NCBI RefSeq assembly: GCF_013394795.1
Contig: NZ_JABXYU010000001.1
Span: forward strand, 1,798,001-1,862,000
Source of the DNA: Leptotrichia sp. oral taxon 223
GTDB taxonomy: Bacteria; Fusobacteriota; Fusobacteriia; Fusobacteriales; Leptotrichiaceae
Length of the DNA: 64,000 nt
Direction of reading: 5' to 3'
Within the stretch, counting starts at the first letter, position 1; the number at the start of each line of letters is the position of its first letter. This document shows, piece after piece, positions 18,645 through 26,979 of this stretch. The notes under the pieces are model-generated. The model saw only the letters and a list, made by a program, of their open reading frames with translations, was not told the origin of the DNA and did not search any database. A program made the translations under genes and the position numbers.

Positions 18645-18660
18645 AAATACTGGCTTTTTT
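18635..18660 (+). terminator. Terminator overlapping the stop codon of the second DUF2207 gene
   Basis: AAGCTGG pairs with CTGGCTT (two G-T pairs) around a loop with the TAG stop, then T6. Confidence 0.65.
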
Positions 18661-18879
18661 CTTATTGTAAAGTAATCTTTTTTAGTTTATAATATTGGTA
18701 GAAAATATTAATTTTAAAAATTTATGTAGCAATCCTGGTTTAAAATAAAGGTAGAAGAGTCGTATCTATAGCAAATACGTTGTTTTTTACATATTTTTAC
18801 TCCAAATTTTAAGTGGATTGACTATGATAACAAATATTATTAAATTAAAAAAATATGAAGAAAGGAAAGGGGATGAAAA

Positions 18880-20526
18880 ATGGAAAATAAAAAGCGATTA
18901 CCAATAGGAATATCTGATTTTAAAAGAATAATAGAAGAAAGTTACTATTATGTTGATAAAACAGGATTGATTAGCAGCATTTTAAAAGATGGAGCAAATG
19001 TAAATCTATTCACTCGTCCAAGAAGATTTGGGAAAACGCTTAATATGTCGATGTTAAGATATTTTTTTGATTTTGAAAATAGGGAAGAAAATAAAAAATT
19101 ATTTGACAATCTTAATATCTCAGAAAGTGAATATGCAAGTGAACAGGGGAAATATCCAGTAATATTCGTGAGTTTCAAGAATATTGAGGAAAATGAGTGG
19201 GAAGACTGCTATTTTGAAATAAAAAACTTGATAAATAAATTGTATAATGACTTTGAATTTATAAGAAAAAACTTGAATCAGAGTGAATTAATGGAATTTG
19301 ACAAGATATGGCTGAAACAGAAAGAGGCAGATTGGAAAAATTCTTTAAAAATTTTGACAAAATATCTGTATGATTATTATGGGAAAAAGAAAGTTGTCGT
19401 TTTGATTGATGAATACGATACTCCGATAATTCAGTCATATCAGGCAGGGTACTATAAAAAGGCAATTTCGTTTTTCAAAAGATTTTATGGGGAAGCCTTG
19501 AAGGATAATGAATATTTGCAATTTGGTATTATGACAGGAATTTTACGGATTGCAAAAGAGGGAATTTTTTCAGGGCTTAACAATTTGAAAGTAAATACAA
19601 TATTTAGTGAAAAATATTCTGAGTTTTTTGGACTTACAGAAAATGAAGTCATAAGAGCTGTGAAATATTATGAGCTTGAATATGAACTGGAGGAAGTTAA
19701 GAAATGGTATGACGGGTATCAGTTTGGAGATAGTGAAATCTATAATCCTTGGTCGATTATTAATTTTTTGTCAGCTGGGCAATTACGTCCTTACTGGATT
19801 GGTGTTTCAGGGAATAAATTGATAGATGAAATGCTTGATGAAGGGAATAAGGAAATATTTGATGATTTGGGGAAATTATTTAATAAGGAAAAAATTTATA
19901 AGGAAATAAATGATTATTCTGAATTTACTTTTGATATGGATGATATATGGCAATTATTTCTGTATGCGGGCTATTTGACGATTGGTGGGGAAAAAGTAGA
20001 TAATGAGTATCCTATAAGGATACCAAATAACGAAATACTGGAGTTTTTTGAGAACAGGTTTATTGCCAGATTTATTAGAAAAACTCAAAAATTTACAAAT
20101 ATTATAAAAGACTTGAAAAAGGGGGAAATAGAAGAATTTGCAAAAGGGCTTCAAGATGAGATATTATCGTCGCTAAGTTATTTTGATACAGATAAGGACG
20201 AGAAATATTACAAAGTATTTTTAATAGGGATTTTCATAGTTCTGGGAAATGACTATATCAGGCTTTCTGAAAGGGAAAGTGGTTATGGAAGGGCTGATTT
20301 GGTACTTGAGCCTAAAAATAAGGGAAATCCAGCATATATTTTTGAATTTAAAGTGGCAGGTAATGAAGAGGAAATGGAAAATTATGCAAAAGAAGGATTT
20401 GAGCAGATAAAAGAGAAGGAATATGATATAGAGCTGAAAAATCGTGGAGTTAAGGAAATTATCCACATTGGGCTTGGATTTTACCGGAAGAAATTAAGAA
20501 TGAAGCATGAGAAGATAAGTTTTTGA
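18880..20526 (+). CDS. AAA-ATPase-like / PD-(D/E)XK nuclease-like protein (second copy)
   Basis: 548 residues, a full-length paralogue of the gene at 8314. Shared blocks: RLPIGISDFKRIIEE, RPRRFGKTLNMSM, KVVVLIDEYDTPIIQSY, FGIMTGILRIAKEGIFSGLN, WYDGYQFGDSEIYNPWSI, and the nuclease-like end GRADLVLEPK plus YIFEFKVAG. The C-terminal third differs most between the copies. AAAGGGG lies upstream of the ATG. A copy of the shared terminal motif (TTTTAAGTGGATTGACTATG) lies at about 18807-18827, before the gene. Function unknown. Confidence 0.85.
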   Translation: MENKKRLPIGISDFKRIIEESYYYVDKTGLISSILKDGANVNLFTRPRRFGKTLNMSMLRYFFDFENREENKKLFDNLNISESEYASEQGKYPVIFVSFKNIEENEWEDCYFEIKNLINKLYNDFEFIRKNLNQSELMEFDKIWLKQKEADWKNSLKILTKYLYDYYGKKKVVVLIDEYDTPIIQSYQAGYYKKAISFFKRFYGEALKDNEYLQFGIMTGILRIAKEGIFSGLNNLKVNTIFSEKYSEFFGLTENEVIRAVKYYELEYELEEVKKWYDGYQFGDSEIYNPWSIINFLSAGQLRPYWIGVSGNKLIDEMLDEGNKEIFDDLGKLFNKEKIYKEINDYSEFTFDMDDIWQLFLYAGYLTIGGEKVDNEYPIRIPNNEILEFFENRFIARFIRKTQKFTNIIKDLKKGEIEEFAKGLQDEILSSLSYFDTDKDEKYYKVFLIGIFIVLGNDYIRLSERESGYGRADLVLEPKNKGNPAYIFEFKVAGNEEEMENYAKEGFEQIKEKEYDIELKNRGVKEIIHIGLGFYRKKLRMKHEKISF

Positions 20527-20561
20527 TTTGTAGTTAAGGTAAAAAAATTTTAATTTAAGTA

Positions 20562-20589
20562 TTGATTTTCTAAAATTTTGTGATATACT
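20562..20589 (+). promoter_or_regulatory. Probable promoter of SemiSWEET gene
   Basis: TTGATT and TATACT with 16 bases between, ending about 45 bases before the ATG. Confidence 0.5.
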
Positions 20590-20633
20590 AAATCATACAA
20601 GTTAATTGAACTTAAAAGAAGGGAGAGAACAAA

Positions 20634-20891
20634 ATGAGTGAAAAAAATTTAAAAATTTTAGGATGGCTTGGAACATTACTTTCTGTAATAATGTATGTGT
20701 CTTATGTTCCACAAATAATGGGAAATTTGCATGGAAATAAAACATTTTTCCTGCAGCCGCTGGCAGCGACGATTAACTGTACAATATGGACAAGTTACGG
20801 ACTTTTAAAAGAAAAAAAGGACTATCCCTTGTCAGCAGCAAACTTGCCGGGAGTAATCTTTGGTCTGCTTGCAACAATTACAGCATTTTAA
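20634..20891 (+). CDS. SemiSWEET sugar transporter (PQ-loop / MtN3)
   Basis: An 85-residue protein with three predicted membrane helices. LGTLLSVIMYVSYVPQIMGN carries the PQ motif, followed by FLQPLAATINCTIWTSYGLL, with the conserved central Asn-Cys-x-x-Trp region, and LPGVIFGLLATITAF. This is a single three-helix unit, so it should dimerise to form a sugar pore. It has its own promoter and terminator. GGGAGAG precedes the ATG. The sugar cannot be told from sequence. Confidence 0.9.
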   Translation: MSEKNLKILGWLGTLLSVIMYVSYVPQIMGNLHGNKTFFLQPLAATINCTIWTSYGLLKEKKDYPLSAANLPGVIFGLLATITAF

Positions 20892-20917
20892 ATAGTTTAA
20901 TTTTAAAGATTTATTGT

Positions 20918-20964
20918 AAAAAGTTCATTTGAATGATGATTAGTCATTTTAGTGAGCTTTTTTT
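20918..20964 (+). terminator. Rho-independent terminator after SemiSWEET
   Basis: A long imperfect stem: AAAAAGTTCA pairs with TGAGCTTTTT (one G-T pair) and inner AATGA with TCATT, ending in a T run. Confidence 0.75.
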
Positions 20965-21082
20965 GTTAATTTTTTTATAAAAGTAGAAAAAAAGTCAGCT
21001 TTGTGATAAAATATACAATATAATTTATGAAATGAAAAAAATTAAATAAAAATATATATAATTAAAACAGGAGGAAAAAATA

Positions 21083-23728
21083 ATGCCAAATGAACTGAAC
21101 AAAGTTTATTCACCAAATGAGATAGAAGACAAATGGTATAAAATATGGGAAGAAAAAGGATATTTTAATGCACAGCACAATGCAGAAAAGCCAGGATATT
21201 CAATTGCGATTCCGCCACCAAATGTTACAGGAATTCTGCATATGGGGCATATGCTTAATAACTCGATACAGGATGCGATTATTAGATATAAAAGAATGAG
21301 CGGGTTTGATACGCTTTGGATTCCAGGGATGGATCATGCTGGAATTGCTACGCAAAATAAGGTTGAGAGAATGCTGGCTGATGAAGGGACTTCTAAAGAG
21401 GAAATTGGATATGATGAGTTTTTGAGAAGAACTTGGGAATGGAAGGAAAAACATGGCGGGCTGATTACAAAGCAGCTTAGAAAATTGGGAGTCTCACTAG
21501 ACTGGTCAAGAGAAAGATTTACTATGGATGAAGGGCTTTCAGAAGCTGTAAAGGAAGTGTTCATCAAGCTTTACAATGACGGGCTCATTTATCGTGGAGA
21601 ATACATTGTAAACTGGTGTCCGCATGACAAAACAGCACTTGCTGATGACGAGGTAAATCATGAGGATAAAAATGGAAAAATCTGGGAAATTAGATACCCA
21701 ATCAAGGATAGTGACGAGGAATTGATAATTGCAACAACTCGTCCTGAAACAATGCTCGGAGATACAGGAGTTGCAGTGAATCCAAATGATGAAAGATACA
21801 AGCACTTAATTGGAAAAACTGTCATTTTGCCGCTTATGAACAGGGAAATTCCAATTGTGGCAGATGAATATGTGGATATGGAATTTGGAACTGGGGTAGT
21901 TAAAATGACTCCGTCACACGATCCTAACGACTTTGAAGTGGCAAAAAGAACTGGACTTGCATTTTTAAATATTTTTACAGAAGATGCACATGTAAATGAA
22001 AATGGTGGGAAATATCAGGGGCTAGAAAGATTTGCGGCTAGAAAGGCGATACTTGCCGATTTGGAAGAGCAGGGACTGCTAGTTGGAGTAAAAGATCATA
22101 AAAATGCTGTGGGGCATTGCTACAGATGTAATTCAGTTATTGAGCCAAGAGTTTCTACACAATGGTTTGTAAAAATGGAGCCGCTTGCAAAAAGAGCTCT
22201 GGAAGTTGTAAAAAATGGAAAAATTCAAATTACGCCGAAAAGATGGGAAAAAGTTTATTATAACTGGTTGGAAAACATAAGGGACTGGACAATTTCACGT
22301 CAAATCTGGTGGGGGCATAGAATACCTGCCTATTATTCAGAAGACGGAACAGTTTTTGTGGCAAAGAGCCTAGAAGAGGCAAAAGCGCAGGCACGTGAAA
22401 AATTTGGAAAAGATGTGAACTTGACGGAAGAAACGGATGTGCTTGATACTTGGTTTTCATCAGCATTGTGGCCGTTTTCAACATTGGGCTGGCCAAACGA
22501 AACTGAGGACTTGAAAAAATTTTTTCCAACAGATGCACTTGTTACAGGGGCGGACATATTATTCTTCTGGGTAGCAAGAATGATAATGATGAGCCTTTAC
22601 ATAAAAGATGAAATTCCATTTAATTATGTTTATTTGCACGGAATTATAAGAGATGAAAAAGGTAGAAAGATGAGTAAATCTCTAGGAAATTCACCTGATC
22701 CACTTGACTTAATAGCAAAATACGGTGCAGATGCAATAAGATTCAGCTTTTTATACAATACTTCACAAGGGCAGGACATCCATTTTTCAGAAAAACTGCT
22801 TGAAATGGGTTCAGCTTTTGCAAATAAAGTGTGGAATGCGTCAAGATTTGTGTTGTCAAATCTGGAAGATTTTGATATTTCAACAACTGTGGATAACTTG
22901 GAGTTTAAGTTGGAAGATAAATGGATTTTATCCAAATTACAGACTGCTTCAAAATTAATTAATGAAAATATGGAAAAATACGAATTGGACGCTGCTGCAA
23001 AATTGGCCTATGAATTTTTCAGAGGGGATTTCTGTGACTGGTATGTGGAAATTGCCAAAACACGTGTCTATGGACAGGAAGGCAGCGATAAAGTTGTGGC
23101 ACAGTGGGTTTTAAGACACGTTCTTGACAAAGGGCTGAAAATGCTACATCCGTTTATGCCATTTATTACTGAGGAAATTTGGCAAAAATTGCAGACTGGC
23201 GAAGAAACAATTATGTTATCAGACTTTCCAAAAGAAGAAAAAGAGTTTGTAAATATTGAAGCTGAAAAGGAATTTGACTATCTGAAGGAAATTATTTCAG
23301 CAATTAGAAATATTCGTGGAGAAGCAAATGTGTCGCCATCTAAGAAAATTGAAGTTATTTTCAAGACAGCCGATGAAAATGCAAGGAATATTTTACAAAA
23401 TAATGCCAAAATATTAGATAAACTGGCAAATGTTGAAAAATATGAATTTAATGTGGAAATTCCAAAACTTGTTGGATTTAGACTAGTTGACACAACTGAG
23501 ATTTATGTTCCACTGGCAGAATTAATTGACTTGGACAAGGAAATTGAAAAATTGGAGAAAAACATTGAAAAAACTCAAGTTGAACTGGATAAGGTAGTAA
23601 AAAAATTATCTAATGAAAATTTTGTAAACAAGGCGAAACCTGAAGCTGTGGAAAAAGAAAGAAGAATAAAGGAGGAGCTTGAAAATAAAATTGCCAAGTT
23701 TAGGGAATCAATGAATTTGTATAGATAA
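21083..23728 (+). CDS. valS: Valyl-tRNA synthetase
   Basis: Class I aminoacyl-tRNA synthetase, 881 residues, full length. PPPNVTGILHMGHMLN carries the HIGH-type motif (HMGH, residues 53-56). An editing domain with TTRPETMLGDTGVAVNP is present; GRKMSKSLGNSPDP carries KMSKS at 529-533; an anticodon-binding domain follows, and the C-terminal coiled-coil arm (LDKEIEKLEKNIEKTQVELD) is the one that clasps tRNA-Val. AGGAGG lies before the ATG. I saw no T-box leader in the 118 bases upstream. Confidence 0.98.
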   Translation: MPNELNKVYSPNEIEDKWYKIWEEKGYFNAQHNAEKPGYSIAIPPPNVTGILHMGHMLNNSIQDAIIRYKRMSGFDTLWIPGMDHAGIATQNKVERMLADEGTSKEEIGYDEFLRRTWEWKEKHGGLITKQLRKLGVSLDWSRERFTMDEGLSEAVKEVFIKLYNDGLIYRGEYIVNWCPHDKTALADDEVNHEDKNGKIWEIRYPIKDSDEELIIATTRPETMLGDTGVAVNPNDERYKHLIGKTVILPLMNREIPIVADEYVDMEFGTGVVKMTPSHDPNDFEVAKRTGLAFLNIFTEDAHVNENGGKYQGLERFAARKAILADLEEQGLLVGVKDHKNAVGHCYRCNSVIEPRVSTQWFVKMEPLAKRALEVVKNGKIQITPKRWEKVYYNWLENIRDWTISRQIWWGHRIPAYYSEDGTVFVAKSLEEAKAQAREKFGKDVNLTEETDVLDTWFSSALWPFSTLGWPNETEDLKKFFPTDALVTGADILFFWVARMIMMSLYIKDEIPFNYVYLHGIIRDEKGRKMSKSLGNSPDPLDLIAKYGADAIRFSFLYNTSQGQDIHFSEKLLEMGSAFANKVWNASRFVLSNLEDFDISTTVDNLEFKLEDKWILSKLQTASKLINENMEKYELDAAAKLAYEFFRGDFCDWYVEIAKTRVYGQEGSDKVVAQWVLRHVLDKGLKMLHPFMPFITEEIWQKLQTGEETIMLSDFPKEEKEFVNIEAEKEFDYLKEIISAIRNIRGEANVSPSKKIEVIFKTADENARNILQNNAKILDKLANVEKYEFNVEIPKLVGFRLVDTTEIYVPLAELIDLDKEIEKLEKNIEKTQVELDKVVKKLSNENFVNKAKPEAVEKERRIKEELENKIAKFRESMNLYR

Positions 23729-23833
23729 TATTAAAATTTAAATTATAAAAAAGTTTAGTGAATAAAAAAATTTGCAAAATTAAAATTATGTTGTAAAATA
23801 TATTAAGTAAAATAAATTTAAAATGGAGGAAAT

Positions 23834-23947
23834 ATGAAAAAGTTGCTAATATTGGTTTTGCTGGCTTTAGCTTTGTGTGCGTGCGTATCAGCCAATGTAG
23901 GTGTTGGATCGGGCGGAGTGCACGGTGGAGTTGGAGTGTATTTTTAA
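23834..23947 (+). CDS. Tiny lipoprotein (37 residues)
   Basis: A short gene with a clear TGGAGGA site. It encodes MKKLLILVLLALALCAC followed by a short Gly/Val-rich tail (SANVGVGSGGVHGGVGVYF). The hydrophobic stretch ending in L-C-A-C is a plausible lipobox with Cys17 lipidated. The layout resembles entericidin-like mini-lipoproteins, but the tail is not a known family to me. A second such gene follows 50 bases later, and NfeD and SPFH genes follow that. Confidence 0.75.
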   Translation: MKKLLILVLLALALCACVSANVGVGSGGVHGGVGVYF

Positions 23948-23997
23948 ATTCCAAGCCGTTTAAATAAAAAAATTTTGAAAAAGAGGTGAGAAGTAAA

Positions 23998-24114
23998 ATG
24001 AAAAAATTGGCTATTTTAGCTGTAATTTTATTTGCGATGACAGCTTGCAGCAGTACAGGTACGGGAAAAGGAACAAATTCGATTAATGTCGGCGTAGGTT
24101 TTTCAGGACTTTAG
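23998..24114 (+). CDS. Second tiny lipoprotein (38 residues)
   Basis: Encodes MKKLAILAVILFAMTACSST and a short tail ending NVGVGFSGL. MTAC is a good lipobox with Cys17 at the same place as in the preceding gene, and both tails share NVGVG, so the two are related. AAGAGGTGAG lies just upstream. Probably co-transcribed with its neighbour and possibly with nfeD. Confidence 0.75.
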   Translation: MKKLAILAVILFAMTACSSTGTGKGTNSINVGVGFSGL

Positions 24115-24159
24115 GATTTTGCAGTTAAAGTTTTATAAGATAAAAAAGGAGAGAGAAAA

Positions 24160-24585
24160 ATGGGAGCATTATTTTGGGCAATTTTGTCAGGAACAGCAGC
24201 AATTCTGGAAATAATTATTCCGGGACTTGTAACAATCTGGTTTGCACTTTCAGCTTTAATTGTAATGTTTCTTGCAAATTTTATAGAAGATTCACTAATA
24301 CAGTTTTTAATATTTGCTGTACTTACGATAATTTTCCTAATTTTTACACGTCCAGTCTTGAGAAGATACATTGAATTACAAAGAAAGACAAATTTTGATG
24401 CGAGCATGAAAGGGACTGATGTAAAAATTGAAAAGGTAGTGGATACTAAAAAGACTGAAAAGGAATATGAAGTAAAATTCAAAGGCTCCATTTGGACAGG
24501 TGTAAGCGATGAAATATTGTCAAATGGGGAAATAGTTAAAATTAAAGGCTTTAAGGGCAACAAGATAATTTTGGAAAGAAAATAA
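24160..24585 (+). CDS. NfeD family membrane protein
   Basis: 141 residues: three or four hydrophobic segments (ILSGTAAILEIIIPGLVTIW, FALSALIVMFLANFI, FLIFAVLTIIFLIF), then a soluble C-terminal OB-fold-like part with GTDVKIEKV and GSIWTGVSDE. This is the short NfeD form that lacks the protease domain. It lies 35 bases before an SPFH gene, the usual partner; together they are thought to organise or maintain membrane microdomains. AAGGAGAG precedes the ATG. Confidence 0.9.
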   Translation: MGALFWAILSGTAAILEIIIPGLVTIWFALSALIVMFLANFIEDSLIQFLIFAVLTIIFLIFTRPVLRRYIELQRKTNFDASMKGTDVKIEKVVDTKKTEKEYEVKFKGSIWTGVSDEILSNGEIVKIKGFKGNKIILERK

Positions 24586-24620
24586 TAACTTTAAAATAAA
24601 AAATAGGAGGTAATATTATT

Positions 24621-25535
24621 ATGTTTTGGACTCTACCATTGATAGTTGTTCTAATTGTGATTGCATTAATTTACATTTTTAAATCAGTGAAGATTGTGCC
24701 AGAATCACGTGTACTTATTATTGAAAAATTGGGGAAATATGACAGATCCCTAAGTTCAGGGCTTAGCTTTCTGAATCCGTTTTTTGACAGAGTTGCAAGA
24801 AGTGTATCGTTAAAGGAACAAGTTGTGGATTTTCCGCCTCAGCCTGTTATTACAAAGGATAACGCCACAATGCAAATTGATACAGTTGTCTATTTTCAGA
24901 TAACTGATCCAAAGCTGTACACTTATGGAGTGGAACGTCCACTTTCAGCAATTGAAAATTTGACAGCAACAACCTTGAGAAATATTATTGGAGATATGAC
25001 AGTCGATCAGACATTGACTTCAAGAGATATTATCAACACAAAAATGCGTCAAGAATTGGATGATGCCACAGATCCTTGGGGAATAAAAGTAAATCGTGTG
25101 GAATTAAAAAGTATCTTGCCACCAGCTGATATTCGTGTAGCAATGGAAAAGGAAATGAAGGCAGAACGTGAAAAAAGGGCAAACATTCTGGAAGCACAAG
25201 CAAAAAGAGAAGCGGCAATCTTGGTTGCAGAAGGAGAAAAACAGGCTGCAATTTTAAGAGCAGAAGCTAAAAAAGAACAGCAGATAAAAGAAGCAGAAGG
25301 ACGTGCGGAAGCAATCCTATCAATTCAAAAAGCACAAGCGGAAGCATTAAAATTATTAAATGAAGCTGCACCGACAAAAGCAGTATTGTCACTAAAAGGA
25401 ATGGAAACATTTGAAAAAGTGGCAGACGGAAAATCAACAAAAATCATTATTCCAAGCGAGCTGCAAAATCTGGCTGGAATGGTTACAGCATTTTCGGAAC
25501 TTGCTAAAAAAGATAAAGATGTGGAACAAAAATAG
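24621..25535 (+). CDS. SPFH/stomatin-like membrane protein (QmcA/slipin type)
   Basis: 304 residues: one N-terminal membrane span (LPLIVVLIVIALIYIF), then the SPFH domain (VPESRVLIIEKLGKYDRSLS, DFPPQPVITKDNATMQIDTV, YTYGVERPLSAIENLTATTL), then a long Ala/Glu/Lys coiled coil (REKRANILEAQAKREAAILV). This is a prohibitin/stomatin-type scaffold of the inner membrane, expected to oligomerise with NfeD. TAGGAGG precedes the ATG. A terminator follows. Confidence 0.93.
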   Translation: MFWTLPLIVVLIVIALIYIFKSVKIVPESRVLIIEKLGKYDRSLSSGLSFLNPFFDRVARSVSLKEQVVDFPPQPVITKDNATMQIDTVVYFQITDPKLYTYGVERPLSAIENLTATTLRNIIGDMTVDQTLTSRDIINTKMRQELDDATDPWGIKVNRVELKSILPPADIRVAMEKEMKAEREKRANILEAQAKREAAILVAEGEKQAAILRAEAKKEQQIKEAEGRAEAILSIQKAQAEALKLLNEAAPTKAVLSLKGMETFEKVADGKSTKIIIPSELQNLAGMVTAFSELAKKDKDVEQK

Positions 25536-25544
25536 ATTATATGG

Positions 25545-25574
25545 GACTGGACGAGATGTTCAGTCTTTTTTTTT
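25545..25574 (+). terminator. Rho-independent terminator after SPFH gene
   Basis: GACTG-GAC pairs with GTT-CAGTC, then nine T residues. Confidence 0.8.
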
Positions 25575-25621
25575 GAAAATTTTTAATAGAAATGCAATAA
25601 AACTAAGAGGTAAAAATAGCT

Positions 25622-25941
25622 AATACTAACCCCATTTAAATAACGGATTTATTATAAACTAATCCGTCGGAGCATTTTTCTGTGCTGGCAAAACTGTTTG
25701 AGCATAGCGAGTTTTTTGTCAGTGCAGAAAAATGTCGTAGACTAGCCATAGGTTGTAGGATTTGCGGCAATGAGCAATCCTACGAAAACAAAAAAGAAAA
25801 AACATAGTAATATGAAAAAATATTTATTAATCAAAATATCTAAAAAATAATAAAAAACAATTTAATTGAATAATTATGAATTAACTATTAAACAACCCTA
25901 TTATAAAAATTTATTCTAATTTTTAAACGGGGTTTAGTATA
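25622..25941 (+). repeat. Structured intergenic repeat, copy C, with terminal inverted repeats
   Basis: The best-bounded copy, about 320 bp. Ends are inverted: AATACTAACCCCATTTAAA at the left and, reversed, TACTAAACCCCGTTTAAA at the right. The long stem joins 25673-25693 to 25712-25734 with three G-T pairs, capped by CTGTTTGAGCATAGCGAG. The second hairpin is 25755-25783 (GTAGGATT / AATCCTAC, loop GGCAATGA at 25766-25773). The tail ends ATTAATCAAAATA at 25826-25838. It fills most of the gap between the SPFH gene and nanE. A further copy of the terminal motif lies at about 25953-25976. Confidence 0.78.
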
Positions 25942-26023
25942 ATTTGTTATTTTTATTTCAATTTTTAAGTAGATTGACTATAATTTAAAAAAGATTAAAA
26001 TAAATTTTTTTTATAATAAAAAA

Positions 26024-26067
26024 TTACCCCTCTTTTCTATTGACAAATTGAAAAAATGGGGTAACAT
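26024..26067 (+). promoter_or_regulatory. nanE promoter enclosed by an inverted repeat
   Basis: TTGACA at 26040-26045 and TAACAT at 26062-26067, 16 bases apart. TTACCCC (26024-26030) and GGGGTAA (26058-26064) form a perfect inverted repeat that straddles the -35 and overlaps the -10, as an operator would. Confidence 0.6.
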
Positions 26068-26112
26068 AGGAATGTAAGAAACATTAATTGAAAGGTAAAA
26101 AAAGGTGTAATT

Positions 26113-26808
26113 ATGAGTAAAGAAAAATTATTGGAAAAATTAAAAGGGAAACTGATTGTTTCATGTCAGGCATTACCGGGAGAGCCTCTTTATATAGAAA
26201 ATGGGACTATAATGCATCTTATGGCTAATGCAGCGGCACAGGCTGGAGCAGCTGGAATAAGAACTAATGGAGTAAGAGATATTGAAGAAATTAAAAAAAA
26301 TTTAGATTTACCTGTTATAGGACTAATCAAAAAACAATATGAAGGATTTCCTCAGCATATAACTGTAACGATGAAGGAAATAGATGATTTAGTAAAAGCT
26401 AAAGCTGATATAATTGCACTGGACTGTACAATGAGAGAACGTCCTGAAGCAAAAACAATAAATGAATTTATAAAAAAAATCAAGGAAAAATATCCTGATG
26501 TGCTATTAATGGCAGATATTTCAACGTTTGAAGAAGGAGTAAATGCTGAGAAAGTGGGTGTAGATTTCGTAGGAACAACGCTTAGTGGATATACTCCCTA
26601 CAGTAAAAAATCAGAAGGTCCTGACTTTGAATTAGTAGAAAATCTTGCTAAAACGCTTCATATTCCAGTAATAGCCGAAGGGAAAATACATGAGCCAAAA
26701 CAGGCGAAAAAAATGCTGGAATTAGGTGCGTTTGCAGTAGTTGTCGGGGGTGCGATAACTAGGCCTCTTGAGATTGCTCAGAGATTTGTTAGGGAAATGG
26801 AGAAATAA
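26113..26808 (+). CDS. nanE: N-acetylmannosamine-6-phosphate 2-epimerase
   Basis: Converts ManNAc-6-phosphate to GlcNAc-6-phosphate in sialic acid or amino-sugar use. The 231-residue TIM barrel carries [79 protein letters not shown] and [12 protein letters not shown], all strongly conserved in NanE; Lys in IAEGKI is a known active-site position. No other nan gene (lyase, kinase) is in this window. The next gene is a PTS transporter, which would deliver a phosphorylated sugar directly. Confidence 0.96.
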   Translation: MSKEKLLEKLKGKLIVSCQALPGEPLYIENGTIMHLMANAAAQAGAAGIRTNGVRDIEEIKKNLDLPVIGLIKKQYEGFPQHITVTMKEIDDLVKAKADIIALDCTMRERPEAKTINEFIKKIKEKYPDVLLMADISTFEEGVNAEKVGVDFVGTTLSGYTPYSKKSEGPDFELVENLAKTLHIPVIAEGKIHEPKQAKKMLELGAFAVVVGGAITRPLEIAQRFVREMEK

Positions 26809-26919
26809 ATTTTAATTTATAATAAAATAAAAAATATTCAAAAATATGAAAGTGATATTAAATTTTTAAAATTATAAAAAATCAATAATTAAAATAAATA
26901 TTATTATAGAAAGGAAATT

Positions 26920-26979
26920 ATTGAAACTGTTTTATAACATAAGAAGGGGGAAGAATCACATACTTTAAATAGTTTCAAT
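26920..26979 (+). promoter_or_regulatory. Inverted repeat and possible leader peptide before the PTS gene
   Basis: ATTGAAACTGTTT and AAATAGTTTCAAT (12 of 13 complementary) enclose an AAGGGGG ribosome-site-like sequence near 26944; the right arm abuts the ATG at 26980. A short frame TTG 26921 to TAA 26968 (15 codons) with AAGGAA upstream lies inside. No normal ribosome site sits close to 26980 or 26992. Confidence 0.45.

Noticed and set aside
20965-21082. T-box riboswitch before valS
   Set aside because: The gap is too short and lacks the T-box consensus and specifier stem.
24111-24563. 150-codon minus-strand frame across nfeD
   Set aside because: It lies opposite a clear NfeD gene, has no recognisable domain or ribosome site, and arises from the codon bias of the plus strand.
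25673-25783. Repeats as integron attC sites
   Set aside because: No attC-type core boxes, no gene cassettes between copies and no integrase in view; stems differ in both sequence and arrangement from attC.
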